DNA from: Ctena decussata
Taxonomy: Eukaryota; Mollusca; Bivalvia; Lucinida; Lucinidae
Assembly (NCBI GenBank): GCA_963989385.1
Contig: OZ022503.1
Span: 54,868,858-54,932,857 of the forward strand
Length of the DNA: 64,000 bases
Direction of reading: 5' to 3'
Below the pieces are notes generated by a model. That model was not told where the DNA came from and made no database searches. It worked only from the letters and a program-made list of their open reading frames with translations. Each line of letters begins with the position of its first letter. Position 1 is the first letter of the stretch. The translations under genes and the position numbers were made by a program. Below, one piece after another: positions 45,984 to 56,715 of this stretch.

Positions 45984-48167
45984 TTATGTTAAAAATTAAA
46001 ACCTAAAACTCTGGCACTCATAAGTTTTCCAATGTCATTACTGTTTTAAATCATTGGTTCAATGGATGAATAAAAGATACATCATTAGACATGGCAACCT
46101 GGGTGAATAATTACACATCAGAAATATGTTACAGTGAATCTGACATTAGCCAAAAAGTAAAACATGCAAATTTTAACTGTAGAAACTTACTTTGCTGTAA
46201 TTTTTTGTATCAATTCACATACTGTGCAAGATCCATTTATTTGTTGTCCATAATATATTCCAAAACCTAAAAACATTATTAAAACTTTATGCAAGAAAGT
46301 TTGGTTAAAAACATACAACTGTTTTAAAACTTAGCTAAATAAATGCGCCAGAATTTAAAACTAACTCTGGTGTACTGAGAGGCTGACAGGAAATTACTGA
46401 TATATAGTTATTGCTATAGAAACCACATTCTTTCTCTAGCCCCAAACCTTGATAATTACCATTTAAGGCCCATTTCCCTGTCAATCAAATTCAATAGAAA
46501 ATAAATGGATCAAATAATATCATTTTGTCATGGTAGACATTTCTGTTTTGAGCTAGAAAATAGAAAACTAATGGATGAAAAAATGGAATATCTGTATAAA
46601 ATCCCCATTTTTATTCTATTTTCTGCAAAAATGGAAATATAATAGCCTATTTGCAATGGTTTTAAGGAACAGGTATGAAATTTAACTTGTTATTAAAGAG
46701 TGTAACAATGGAAAATGGTGAAACCATGGTGAACTAATAGCAAATCAATGTAAAAAATCCATTTCATTTTGCTAAGGGTGCCCAACTTTTCAAGTCTCTA
46801 GCTTCATCAAATACAGGAATGTCACGAAAATAATGACTGTTTGCAATTTGAGGGATGCCAGGACACATTACAAAGCAGAATCGGTTTGTTTTGGGAGTAA
46901 CGAGCAACAGACAAAATGCAAGCGCCGCTGAAGAGGGGTCAAGCTTTTCAACAACTCTGATTTGTTTCACAGCCGCACATTTCGAATAATTTTTTCACCC
47001 TGCACTTTGTCATTGGTCTAACTCGATGACTGTAATAGAATGGTAAAAAATATTTGCTTCATTTGTGAGGAAAATGGGTGATAACATAAGGGTGATCCGA
47101 TACTGTCGATGATCCGATACTGTCGAGTCCACTGTACGACTGGGTTCCAATAGCGTGGCCAATTTTGCATTTCAGGTTGTAATTTGTGGTAAACGCAAAA
47201 ACCTGAAAAACATAAATAAATAAATAAACGTATCTCCCTGGAAGTTAGCAGATTTCTTATTTTTGTTTAGAATACAAAAAAAGAGGTACATGCTGCTTAA
47301 AAAGTGTTTTATAAGGAAAGATCAAAGGGTAATTTTCTGCGCAGAAATCTAAAAAAAAAAGAACATCGTTATTGAAAATTTACATAGTGCTGACGGTACG
47401 TTATTTCATTATGAAGAGCGTCCTAGCTACTATTGATTCCAATTCTTTCTCAAATTTTAAAGTAGACCAGATCAAAACAGTAGCTTATTCTCAAATGTTC
47501 AATCATGTACAAGGTGCATGTACAAATTTACATTGGATGCATTCATTAAGTAACGGGTAGGCAAGCATACCTATATGACACCTTCAATATAAATAACACA
47601 TTACTGATACTAAACATAGGCGTGTTAATAAAGTATCACCTGTGTTTTTTGTCAAAAAAAAAATGGACACAGGCTACGTCTTTGTTTTCTGCCGAGCCTG
47701 ATAATGTGTGAAAGAGTTTGGTAAAATAAGAACTAGGACGCCCTTTGTAATGAAATAAGGTAACCTTAGCACTTAGTATATTTTCAATAACGACATTGTT
47801 ATTTTAGATTTCTGTGCAGAAAATTACTCTTTGATCTTTCCTCATAAAAGCACTTCTCAACATCAACAAATCCTGCATTTTGGGATTCTAACTTATGAGA
47901 AACATATAAAGAAGGCATCTGCTAAGTTTGGCAAGATCTGTTGTAATGCAGATTTTAAAGTTCTTCCCGATGCTTTTTTTAAAAACATTAGAAAATGAAT
48001 AGAACCAAATTAAGCTTTGTAAATTCACCTCTTCAGGTCTCCCTCATATTTCCAACAATGAACTCTTTACATTTATGCAATTATTTGTCACATCTGTTTC
48101 AAATAGAATTCTGTGCATTTTGACCAAATAACTCCCATTTCTTGTAAATTCCATATCTAAATGCATT

Positions 48168-48394
48168 CAGGGGCGTAACTAGGGGCAATTTCATAATACG
48201 CACAACCATGTTTTATTCTCTACTTCTTGAAGGGAAAGCTAGTATTTCAGCCACTTTGGTAATTGGTATTGAAATCTGGTCTAATTTATAAATTTTCAGC
48301 ATGCAAATTTGCAGGTGCGTTTTGAAATTTTGTCAATTTTGACAAAATTTCAATACGCACTTGCGTATTTGCCGTATACGTAGCTACGCCCTTG
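48168..48394. mobile_element. MITE, CAGGGGCGTAACTAGG ends, copy 2 (reverse)
   Basis: Reverse-orientation relative of 5135-5359, including AATTTTGTCAATTTTGACAA in the middle. GCATT lies on both sides (48163-48167 and 48395-48399), a 5-bp target duplication. Confidence 0.9.
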
Positions 48395-48693
48395 GCATTC
48401 ATTAAAGTTAAAAGAACGCATTCTGAACTGTTTTAGTTGCTTAATTGTTGTTTTTCAACAACCTGTTTTTTGTCCGATAACTACCGTACATGTCCGATAA
48501 TTACCCGATTTGGGGTGCCTTAAAAACTATGCCGCTCTCTACAGGTTATCAAGAAAACACAACTCAAGTCTTACTGACAAGCTTCGGCTTTCTTCAAAGT
48601 ATTAGGAGGTCTCATTTTAAAGAGTAAGGCAGTAAAGGTTAAATTTGGAAAGCCGAAAACCTGGTTTTTGTCCGATAATACCCCGACTGACGT

Positions 48694-48850
48694 TACTTAT
48701 ATACATAATTTTCTTTAACAATTTCATTCCGCCTGGTGTCTCTATTCCTTTTTTTTTTTCTTGTCCTAAATATTTTCTAGTTTCCCCGATGCATGTGTTG
48801 ACGAGACGTTAAACCCGAGTTCACTGGGTCACTAACAGATTGTTCCAGAA
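48694..48850 (+). mobile_element. Possible SINE 3' end
   Basis: TTGACGAGACGTTAAACCCG near 48798-48817, preceded by a T-rich run, resembles the GACGTTAA and GTTAAACCC tail blocks of the SINEs at 905 and 37930. No simple-repeat tail remains. Confidence 0.4.
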
Positions 48851-48897
48851 AACTTACAAGACTTTAGAAACAGAAATATGCTTGAAATTGAAGGTGC

Positions 48898-49119
48898 ATG
48901 GGTACACCTTAAGGTTTTCACGGGTCATTAAAGGGGAACAGCTTTCATGACTTCCTGTTTGCTTCCCTGGATGACATAGCGCTTCTGAAATGGCATCTAC
49001 TCTAAGGAAAAAATGTTCCGAGAGGAGCAAAAAGCTTTCCTTACAGAGTTGACCCCTATTAAGAAGGGAGGCAAAAATGAAAATGGCAAGAATTGTTACC
49101 CCTGAATGTGTACCCATTC
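48898..49119 (+). mobile_element. GGGTACAC-family MITE
   Basis: Inverted ends ATGGGTACACC and TGTGTACCCAT. Internal TTTCATGACTTCCTGTTTGC, GATGACATAGCGCTTCTGAA and GAGTTGACCCCTATTAAGAA match the family. A weaker relative may lie at 49310-49395. Confidence 0.8.
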
Positions 49120-49650
49120 ATATAAACACCGACCAGCATGTGCATTATACAATTCTTGCGTTTTCCTTCTCCCCTTTTACTTGTGTGTTATCGGAACACT
49201 GTCGATTCTATGCTGCAAGAGCATAGGATCCCTTGCAGACTTGAATTCATAGTAAAATGTAAACATTTTGTCAAAGGTATTGATTTGCTGTAAAATTCCA
49301 TGCATTCTGCCATATTTGCCAAAAGGAAGAATTCTTGCAACTCTCTGTTTGCTTCTCCTGGGAGCAAATTATTCCCTTTGAAGATAAACTTCTCGCTATT
49401 TCACCATTTCCAAATGTTTCTACCGCATTTTCATTATACATTGTATTGTCATATCTAAATCCTGGGTGAAAGTTCATAATTTGTTATGCTTTAAGAATAT
49501 AGATTAAAAAGATAAGTTCAAATCGTACATGCAAATTAGCCAAATCGTGAGCTAGTAAGAAAATCATTATTAGGTTTTGCGATCGCGAGATGATACCCGG
49601 TATAATGTTCTCATTTCCGCACGTGATGTTTACGTCAGTCAATTTTATTT
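49120..49650. other. Non-coding interior of the 12.2-kb element
   Basis: No gene recognised; GCAACTCTCTGTTTGCTTCT near 49338-49357 is the only repeat-like motif, a weak GGGTACAC-MITE match. Confidence 0.35.
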
Positions 49651-49794
49651 GAGCCGCGACACGACAAAACCAGCAAAGTGGTTGTGCGCCCATCTCAGAC
49701 TCAGATCAGCCTGGGCGGATGCCCAGGCTGATCTGAGTGTGCTGGGCGCACAACCACTTTGTTGGTTTTCTCGTGTCGCAGCTCATTTAGACAA
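49651..49794. mobile_element. GAGCCGCGACAC MITE, copy m, internal deletion
   Basis: Only 144 bp: both ends are intact and the two arms meet at CAGCCTGGGCGGATGCCCAG. ATTT lies on both sides, a perfect 4-bp target duplication, so the ends were competent. Confidence 0.9.
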
Positions 49795-51147
49795 TTACAA
49801 GATTTTGAAAGCGGTCTGCTATTCTTCCATATTTGTCAAGCCACATACAAGGCAGAATAGGCCTATACATTTTTTTCTACACAAAATTGGTTTTGGTAGG
49901 CCAGGTAACAGCTTTTAAACAACTGGCATATAGAGTTGGAACAGCTTTGTTTAGAACTGGAATTCTTTTGCAAGAAGTTCAGTGTGAGAGTGACAGAACT
50001 ATTTCTTAAAAGAATTATTGTTATCCTGATGCTCAAAACAGCTTCATATCCTTGCAGTTTGATCTGAATAGTTACTGATCTATTTCTCTCTTAATACTCT
50101 CATTCGATCATATCTGATCATTACCTGTGGTAGACGTTCTCAGCTGAATTGTTCCTGGAAATACTCTGTGAACCACCGCAACCCTTTAAAAGATCGTTTA
50201 CACCAAGAAGGGGGATTATCACTCTGAGCTGGGATTGATCAATTCCCGTAGGGCTACACAAATGAGCAGTGCAGACCATGATAAGGTCCAGTGCTGCACA
50301 TATGAAGGGATAATTTGTTCATATTTCTCCACAACAACACATGATGTGACCCTTCATTGGAATCGTCTCGTCGCGACGGTTCTAATTAGGGGTCACAAAT
50401 TAGGGGTCACAACATATGAATTATCCTCAAAACCCAATCTTATATGGAGCACTGCAGTCCCGATAACGGGCAAATAAACAATAATCTCCAATCAATCAAT
50501 ATATTTTGAACAGCCAAGGTGATACATGTATCCGAAATCCTGTTTGGAAATATTTCACTAAATTTCAGTCGTATAATTGAAATAAATTCCCTTGCACCAC
50601 AAAATGTTGTTTTGCATTATTTAGAGAATTAACATGTACAAGATCGATATAATTGATAGGTTAGATTTTATCAAAAATAAGAGGGTAATATTTTCCGAGA
50701 TGTATTTGAACAATACTCTGTTTTTATTTGTTTTTATTTGAAATGGTGATCTCCATCGCAAAACAAATGAAATACAATATTAACCACTCAACGCTTGTCA
50801 ATAAGAAAGACTATTAAACGGCATTCGCCAGCATTGATAATCCGATGCGACTGTCACACTGACAAACAGATCAAGATCAGTATAATGATTTGTTAGAAAA
50901 AAAAGAAGATATTTGCTTGTCACATTGCGGCATGTACGCAGTGATCTTGTGCGCGTCAGTGTTCGCGCGTATTTTTCATACAGTATTCTCATGTATATCA
51001 ACAATAAACATTTCAATGGGAAAAGTTATTATGTAAAGAAAGAAGAGCCCAATTATTATCACTTCTGTCATCAAACTAACTAGCTTATTTGATTTCCTAA
51101 TTTTTCCAATCCGTACCGATGGCTTTCTATTAGTTGTTCTCCATTCT
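49795..51147. other. Non-coding interior of the 12.2-kb element, with a hairpin
   Basis: At 50340-50425 there is a palindromic segment (GATGTGACCC, CGTCTCGTCGCGACGG, AGGGGTCACAACATATG) resembling the hairpin at 57292-57390. Otherwise nothing is recognised. Confidence 0.5.
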
Positions 51148-51172
51148 CTGTGTGTGTGTGTGTGTGTGTGTT
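51148..51172 (+). repeat. (TG)n microsatellite
   Basis: About 12 uninterrupted TG dinucleotides. Confidence 0.9.
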
Positions 51173-51551
51173 TAGTTTACTCCTTGAAAAAAATTAGCCA
51201 AGTCAAAGAGGGACTGGATACTTAATTCGGTATTTTTTATTAATCTGTTCCCTGAATCTAACACCGCATGCATACTGCTGCAGTGTTGTACGTCAGTCTT
51301 TAAAACCGTATCCAATCGAAAGGTCAATGGGCGGGCCAGACAGACTGTCAAGCTACTGTAAGGCGGTGCGATGTAATAATAACTGTTAGACGGTGATCGC
51401 TTTGATGCTATTTTTGACCGCCGGTGTCGTTGTGTCTCGATCGAGCTGTCATTTTCTTGAAGGCATAACGGTCTCAAAATGTGTTCGGCTCATGTCAGTA
51501 TGGGATGATTGAACAATCGAATAAAGGAAATTGCTGTTTGCGTGGTAGTAA

Positions 51552-52034
51552 GAGCCTTTTTAGAGTTTGGTGACCTTGACCTCATTTTCAAGGTAACTGG
51601 CAGACTTAGATGACAGTTTCTTGTACCCACTATATCTCTTGAACCAATGGATGGAATTTCACCAAACTTGCATGGATACATCATTGGGACAAGTTTAAGA
51701 GCTGATTAGATTTTGGTGACCTTGATCTCATTTTCAAGGTCACTGGCAGACTTAGATGACAATTTCTTGTACTCACTATATCTCCTGAACCAATGGATGG
51801 AATTTCACCAAACTTGCATGGATACATCATTGGGTCAACTTTAAGAGCTGATTAGATTTTGACCTCACTTGCAAGGAAATAGTCATCAATGATGGATATC
51901 TTTAGAACCAGTGGATGGATTTTCTCCAAATTTGCCTAGTATTTTGATTGTACAGGTTTTTTATTCATAAGGAGGCATTGGAAATGGGCTGGAGGGGGTG
52001 GGGGGGCATCAGTTTTTCTCTGAAACATTTCTAG
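51552..52034 (+). mobile_element. Minisatellite element, right half (continues from 39313)
   Basis: Resumes mid-unit (GAGCC, then GTTTGGTGACCTTGACCTCA), runs through about three 146-bp units and ends GGGGGGCATCAGTTTTTCTC, exactly like the right end at 24150-24186. Confidence 0.85.
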
Positions 52035-52349
52035 TTGCTATTTGTAAAAGACAGTCACTCTAAACTTTGCTCTAATTGCTTGGAATTCTATTGAAAAAGA
52101 ATATTTACATATTAAATAATTAAGCATTTGGATAATGGGTAGTAATACGTACCCGTGTAATTGGTCTACCCGACCCAAACTCGGGTACCCGGGTACTCTT
52201 CCCAGCCCTAATGTAGTCTAAGAGTATTCTTAAAAGCATTTTATCATATGATGTCACTGTTATTCAGTGGATAATGTTGTGTCATAAAAATCATATGACC
52301 ACACGTTTAAAAACATTTTGGCACGTTTATGTAACGTCATTGACAATGA

Positions 52350-52829
52350 ATTAGGGACATAACGGACCACGGACAAAACGGACAACGGACATAACGGACC
52401 ATGTTCAGGACGAAACGGACCACGTTCAGGACAAACCGGACCACGTTTAAGGTCAAAGCGGACCACATTCAGACCTTCCGTTAACCTTGAGAAAGCATGT
52501 TTTATTTTAGTTGCAACACTAATAAAGACATTTGCATGCTTAAAAGATAAATATCTTACCATTAACTTAATCAGATAGGTGCGACAACCAAAGATAGTTG
52601 AGATCATGAACGGTAGTCAAATAATTGTGACCATTTAACATTGTCTTTGGTAATTATTTACTCCTTAATCTTTGAATTGGCACCAATCAATGGTCTGGTT
52701 TGTCTTCTAGCGTGATCTGTCTGGTCCTGAAACTTGGTCCGTTTTGTCCTGAAACGTGGTCCGTTTTGTCCTAACCGTGGTCCGTTTTGTCTGGTCCGTT
52801 TTGTCCATGGTCCGTTTTGTCCGAGTACC
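52350..52829. mobile_element. Foldback element with GGACCACGTTCAGGACAAAA arrays
   Basis: Both arms consist of tandem 20-25 bp units (GACAAAACGGACCA and variants), in opposite orientations at 52356-52470 and 52705-52820. TTGACAATGA lies on both sides (52340-52349 and 52830-52839), a 10-bp duplication. Reading frames with PERGPFRPEHGP-like repeats are the array, not genes. Confidence 0.8.
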
Positions 52830-52917
52830 TTGACAATGACCCTGTCAGCAATGCATTTTCTTATTTTGAAGGTGATAAAATCCCATTTTAAAGGTCATAT
52901 GATAAACAGAATTTTAC

Positions 52918-52994
52918 ACTCGTGGTCATTTCATGAAATTTATGAAACTAGCCAAAGGCTCGTTTCATAAATTTCATATGAAATGACCACTTGT
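52918..52994. repeat. 77-bp hairpin
   Basis: GGTCATTTCATGAAATTTAT and ATAAATTTCATATGAAATGA flank AGCCAAAGGCT; a near-perfect palindrome. Confidence 0.85.
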
Positions 52995-53152
52995 GTAAGA
53001 TCCTCTAAATTTAATGTGATTGCTCTTTTTATCACATGTATATAGATATTGAAGGAAAAAATGTCAACACAATGTCAAAATGACCTAAGCTAGGCTATAA
53101 AGATTGTCAATAAATTTTTTACAATGTCAGTTACCTTTACAACTTCCAGTTA

Positions 53153-54271
53153 CAATCGAACTTTGGTAGTTCGAAGTGCAAGGGACTCCCGATTTTACTT
53201 CGAACTATCCGAATTTCGAAGTTACAGAGTCGGCTATTTCCGTAAATAACGGAAATGTCCGAACTCTACCGTGACCTTGTGATCGCGTCGAATGTGTGAA
53301 ACGCACCTGTATTGTGGTAATTACATCTTCTGTAAGGCCTGAAAGAAGATGCAAACAGATAATTTGACTGTCATCTTCCCTTCTGCCTTCAGGAATGGAC
53401 TGTTAATGACAAAAAAGAAACAAAATAACCTGTTTAGCTGGATAATTTGGATGGTATGATAAAAAGAAGTGGGCTTTGCTGTCACAAACAAACAATGAAC
53501 AAATTAAATTGGCACATAGGTTTTCGCTCATATAAACTTCAATTTACATTAATCGTTACCTTAAAGTCATGGGGCTGTATCTTTGATCACCCCCCAGTTC
53601 AAACACAGATAAAAGATTAACGACGTCTTCTACTCAGATTCAGTTTTAATCACATGCTAAAACTTCTAGTCAGATGTGTTTGTTTTACATGTGAGAGCTA
53701 GTGTGTATGGATATTATAATGTGCATGTTTATCTTTTTGTACAGCTCATCTTCATAATTTTTTTTTTTTTTTTTTGTCAATAATTGTTAGAAAATTAGTA
53801 TTAGAGGGCCTCATGGAAGATTATATAGCTATTGCTAAATGTGTTACCCTCTGAAAATAAAGACTATTATTATTATTATTTTTTTTTTTTTTTTTTTTTT
53901 TTAATTAAGTCACAAAAAGAGCATTTACCTGTATGATATGTTGTTATACCTCGTCAACACAAGATTAACTGCTATTGAAACACGATTAACGTCGTCACAC
54001 GTCATCGGGTTTGTGCGTGATCTTTCAGCATGACTGGCGGAAACATGCGGCGATAATTGCGACTTCGAATTTTAAGAGGTATTTCTAATGAAAATTGCAG
54101 TTCGGGACCGAAATTTTCTTTCAAAAAATCCGATTTTTCGAACTATCAACTTTCGAAGTTACTGAGGCAAATTTGTATAGAATGCATAGCAAAAAATTTG
54201 GGACCTTCGGAAGTATTTGAAATTTCCGATGGATTCGAAGAACTGACGTTCGAACTACCGAAGTTTGACTG
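53153..54271. mobile_element. Pogo-like element, CARTCRAACTTYGGTAGTTC ends
   Basis: Left CAATCGAACTTTGGTAGTTC, right (reverse-complemented) CAGTCAAACTTCGGTAGTTC, each next to TA. TTCGAA motifs recur inside both ends (53212, 54135). TA insertion and TCGAACT-type ends suit pogo/Tigger. It has no transposase and carries a LINE tail (53790-53902). Confidence 0.8.
53790..53902 (+). mobile_element. LINE 3' end with (ATT)n and poly-T
   Basis: GGGCCTCATGGAAGATTATA, then ACCCTCTGAAAATAAAGACT, (ATT)n and about 24 T. AATAAA plus a short ATT repeat is typical of CR1/L2-type tails. An independent T run lies just upstream at 53759-53776. Confidence 0.65.
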
Positions 54272-54427
54272 TAGCTGATTTTATTAAGATAACCATATGC
54301 TCAGTCTACACATTACAACAACTTCAAGTAGTGGCCTCAGGTCTGTGATGTATGCCATACAACCAACAGTTTTAAATTAAACAACATCTCATGAAAGTCA
54401 GGTTGACTTGTTTAATTATGAAGGTAA

Positions 54428-54531
54428 AAGGATACACCTCCATGTCTTTCCACCATTTTATATGTCTTACTTCCCGTTTTTCCCCTGGATAACAAAGGCC
54501 TTCCAAAATGGGGTCTACTCTTAATGCTGGT
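54428..54531 (+). mobile_element. GGGTACAC-family MITE, left half (continues at 56716)
   Basis: GATACACCTCCATGTCTTTC, CTTACTTCCCGTTTTTCCCC and TTCCAAAATGGGGTCTACTC follow the family order up to the internal site where a 2.2-kb element interrupts it. Confidence 0.75.
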
Positions 54532-54534
54532 CTC

Positions 54535-56712
54535 ACACCTAGTTGAATATCCTTACGAAGGGGCTTACGAATGCAATTCACTGCCAATTAGCAATGATCG
54601 CAAGACATTCGTAGGTGTTCGTAAGCATTCACGGGCCTTCTCGGGGTGTTGAGAAGATTAAAAACATGCTCCTAAAATTTGCAAGGAAAGCATATTCGCA
54701 ACATATTCATATTAAGCATTCATAAGCCATTCTAATTGATGGCAAGGCATTTGTAGTGATCGTATTAAAACGTTTGTAGGCATTTGTTAGCATTCGTTCT
54801 TACTTTTCTCACCCAAAATGACCTTTGACTTCTTTGAATCTCCTACTTTGAGCCTGCTACTGCTGCTGCCTTCTTTCTTGCTCTTCTAGCTGCAGAGCAA
54901 CAGTGGCACGGAGCGTAACAACAGCATGTTCAGAAACCAACTCGGCCATTGTTGCCACTTGCCTCGGTCATGCCTGAACTAGAAATGTATAGAGGACAAG
55001 GGAATTACACCATTTTCGCTACTCTAATGATACCGACCGAGACGAATATGCAATATTCACACTAAAATTGCTGGGAGTCAGCAAGACATTTGCATGATAA
55101 TCTTGATATTTGAAGGGCATTCTCATGCATTTGCAAGTACTTGCAGGTGTCGGCAAGCCGTTCGCACGCATTCTCAATGCATTTTTAAGAAAATGTAAAA
55201 GAAATCATAACCCATTCGCTTTATAAGTAATAGATTCACAACTGTTTGTTCGCATTCGTATGGCATTCATAAGGCCCTACTTTTTATGCCCCTGAAGGAA
55301 CTTCGGTTGGCATATTAAAATCGCACCGTCAGTCCGTCCGTCTCAGTCCGTCCGTTACAAATCGTGTCTCAGCTATAACTTTAAAACTACTGAAGCAAAT
55401 TTGATCAAATTTCACTGATAGATAAAGCACAATGTGAAGGTGTGTCACGCACAAGACTTAGGTCCTTACGCCCAAGGTCAAGGCCACAATTGGGTCAGAG
55501 GCCAAATTGTGTCTAAAAATCGTGTCTCAGAGATAACTTTAAAACTACTGAAGCAAATTTGATCAAACTTCACAGATAGATAAAGCATAATGAGAAGGTG
55601 TGTCGGGCACAAGACTTAGGTCCCTACACCCCAGGTCAAGGTCACAGTTGGGTCAGAGGTCAAATTGTGTCTCAGAATCGTGTTTCAGCAATAACTTATA
55701 AACTACTGAAGCAAATTGAATGAAACTTCACAGAAAGATGAAGCATAATGAGAAGGTGTGTCACACATAAGATTTAGATTACCATGTTCAAGGCCAAGGT
55801 CACAATCAGGGGTCAAAGATCAAATCTTGCCTCTGGGATAACTTGAAACCTGCTGAAGCGACTTTCATCAAACTTCACAGAAAGGTAAACCATAATGAGA
55901 AGGTGTGTTATACACAATATTTATGCTACCAAATCCAAGGTCAAGGTCACAATCTTGGGTCAGAGGTCAAATCATGTCTCAGCAATTACTCAGAAAAGTA
56001 CCGAAGCAAACATTACAGAAAGATAAAGCCTACTGAGAAGATTTGCCATTCACAAGACATACATTTCCACATCCAAGGTCAAGGTGATAGCCAGAGGTCA
56101 AAGGTCAACTCATTTATCCTCAATTTCTTAAAAACTACTGAATCAAACTTTATTAATTTTCATGAAAAGGTAACAAATAATGAGATTATTCACAAACAAA
56201 TTATGGTTTTGTTGCCCAAGGTCAGGGTCACAGTCAGGGCTCAGAGGTTAAATCATGTCTCTGAAATGACTCAAAACTGATGAGGCCAATTTCATCAGAT
56301 TTCACTGAAAGGTAAAGCATGATAAAATGGTAACTTAAAGAAAAGTAAAGTATTATGATAAGTTACGTAAGGGGTGACTTGTAGGTTTCAGTACCCAATG
56401 TCAAGGATACAACACAGTTTGGTCAGTGGTTGAATTAAGTCCCCATGAATCCTCTTAAACTCCCAAAGTGCATTTAAACATCACAGAAAAGTAAAACAAA
56501 TGAGAGTGTATGTCATGTGCAATACTCAGGCTCCACACTCAAGGTCACGGTCACAACCAGGACTCAAAGGGGCCTTCGGGGGCATTTGTTACACACTGTA
56601 ACATTTCTTGTTCCAGTATTTCTCCCAGCCAATCATATCATTCTCGGTGATTTTGCCGTGAATTTCAAATTTTCATATTTGCAAGGATATTTGGCTGGGT
56701 GTGAGAGCAGCA
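54535..56712. mobile_element. 2.2-kb element, TGCTGSTCTCACACC ends, TAA duplication
   Basis: Left end TGCTGGTCTCACACCTAGTT and right end (reverse-complemented) TGCTGCTCTCACACCCAGCC, both reaching AATATCC. TAA lies at 54532-54534 and 56713-56715. The interrupted MITE is readable on both sides. 54580-55280 has many diverged CATTCGTAGGCATT-like units. A separate minisatellite element fills 55285-56592. No transposase. Confidence 0.8.
55285..56592 (+). mobile_element. Minisatellite-bearing element, ATGCCCCTGAAGG type
   Basis: Starts TATGCCCCTGAAGGAACTTC, then CAGTCCGTCCGTCTCAGTCC. Degenerate units of about 150-170 bp (ACTACTGAAGCAAATTTGAT, CACAGATAGATAAAGCAT, AAGGTCAAGGTCACAATC) follow, and it ends GGGGCCTTCGGGGGCAT. 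The 145-codon frame at 55843 is the repeat. Confidence 0.8.
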
Positions 56713-56715
56713 TAA

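Larger units (their letters stand above)
44001..46776. mobile_element. 2.8-kb element, CTTAGCAAAA ends, GGTGCC duplications
   Basis: Ends CTTAGCAAAAAGAAATGGAT and, reverse-complemented, CTTAGCAAAATGAAATGGAT. GGTGCC lies at 43995-44000 and 46777-46782. The same site in element A (near 29412) is uninterrupted. The subterminal regions are dense in CCATTT/AAATGG. A 6- to 8-bp duplication would suit hAT-like transposons, but this is a guess. Carries two copies of the 200-bp repeat and a degenerate array (44955-45500). Confidence 0.8.
41749..47134. mobile_element. Pogo-like element B (CAGTGGACTCGACAGTATCG)
   Basis: Perfect mirrored ends CAGTGGACTCGACAGTATCG and CGATACTGTCGAGTCCACTG, flanked by TA at 41747-41748 and 47135-47136. 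Its left about 950 bp and right about 360 bp match element A (28425-29804) in order, and the two large insertions (42702-43941 and 44001-46776) are absent from A. Without them it is about 1.37 kb, the same as A. No transposase is present. Confidence 0.9.
41074..48693. mobile_element. TA-flanked element, GGGGTATTATCGGACAA ends
   Basis: The left end ACGTCAATCGGGGTATTATC continuing GGACAA is mirrored at 48668-48693; TA lies on both sides (41072-41073 and 48694-48695). TTATCGGACA recurs inside the left end (41107, 41486) and TGTCCGATAA inside the right (48472, 48491), as subterminal repeats. TA insertion and this style of end fit pogo/Tigger-type elements. Own sequence is about 2.2 kb; the rest is a nested element at 41749-47134 and a MITE at 48168-48394. 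Confidence 0.75.
39314..51551. mobile_element. Candidate 12.2-kb element with long inverted repeats
   Basis: The left end TTACTACTACGAAAACGGCA and right end (reverse-complemented) TTACTACCACGCAAACAGCA begin inverted repeats about 165-175 bp long. They share CAATTTCCTTT, GACCGTTATGCCTTCA, GCGCCGG/CACCGG and AGCATCAAAG blocks, at perhaps two-thirds identity by eye. Outside the two ends the same 146-bp repeat unit is cut and resumes without loss. A target duplication is not clear. The interior has younger insertions at 40029, 40440, 41074-48693, 48168 and others; the element's own sequence is mainly 39480-41073 and 48694-51370. No protein was recognised. Polinton-like elements have long inverted repeats, but none of their genes is seen. 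Confidence 0.6.

Noticed and set aside
39314..51551. A Polinton/Maverick virus-like element
   Set aside because: Long inverted repeats fit loosely, but no polymerase, integrase, protease or capsid sequence was seen and no 6-bp duplication is evident.
55843..56280. 145-codon open frame
   Set aside because: It lies inside the tandem array of a minisatellite element and repeats its unit.
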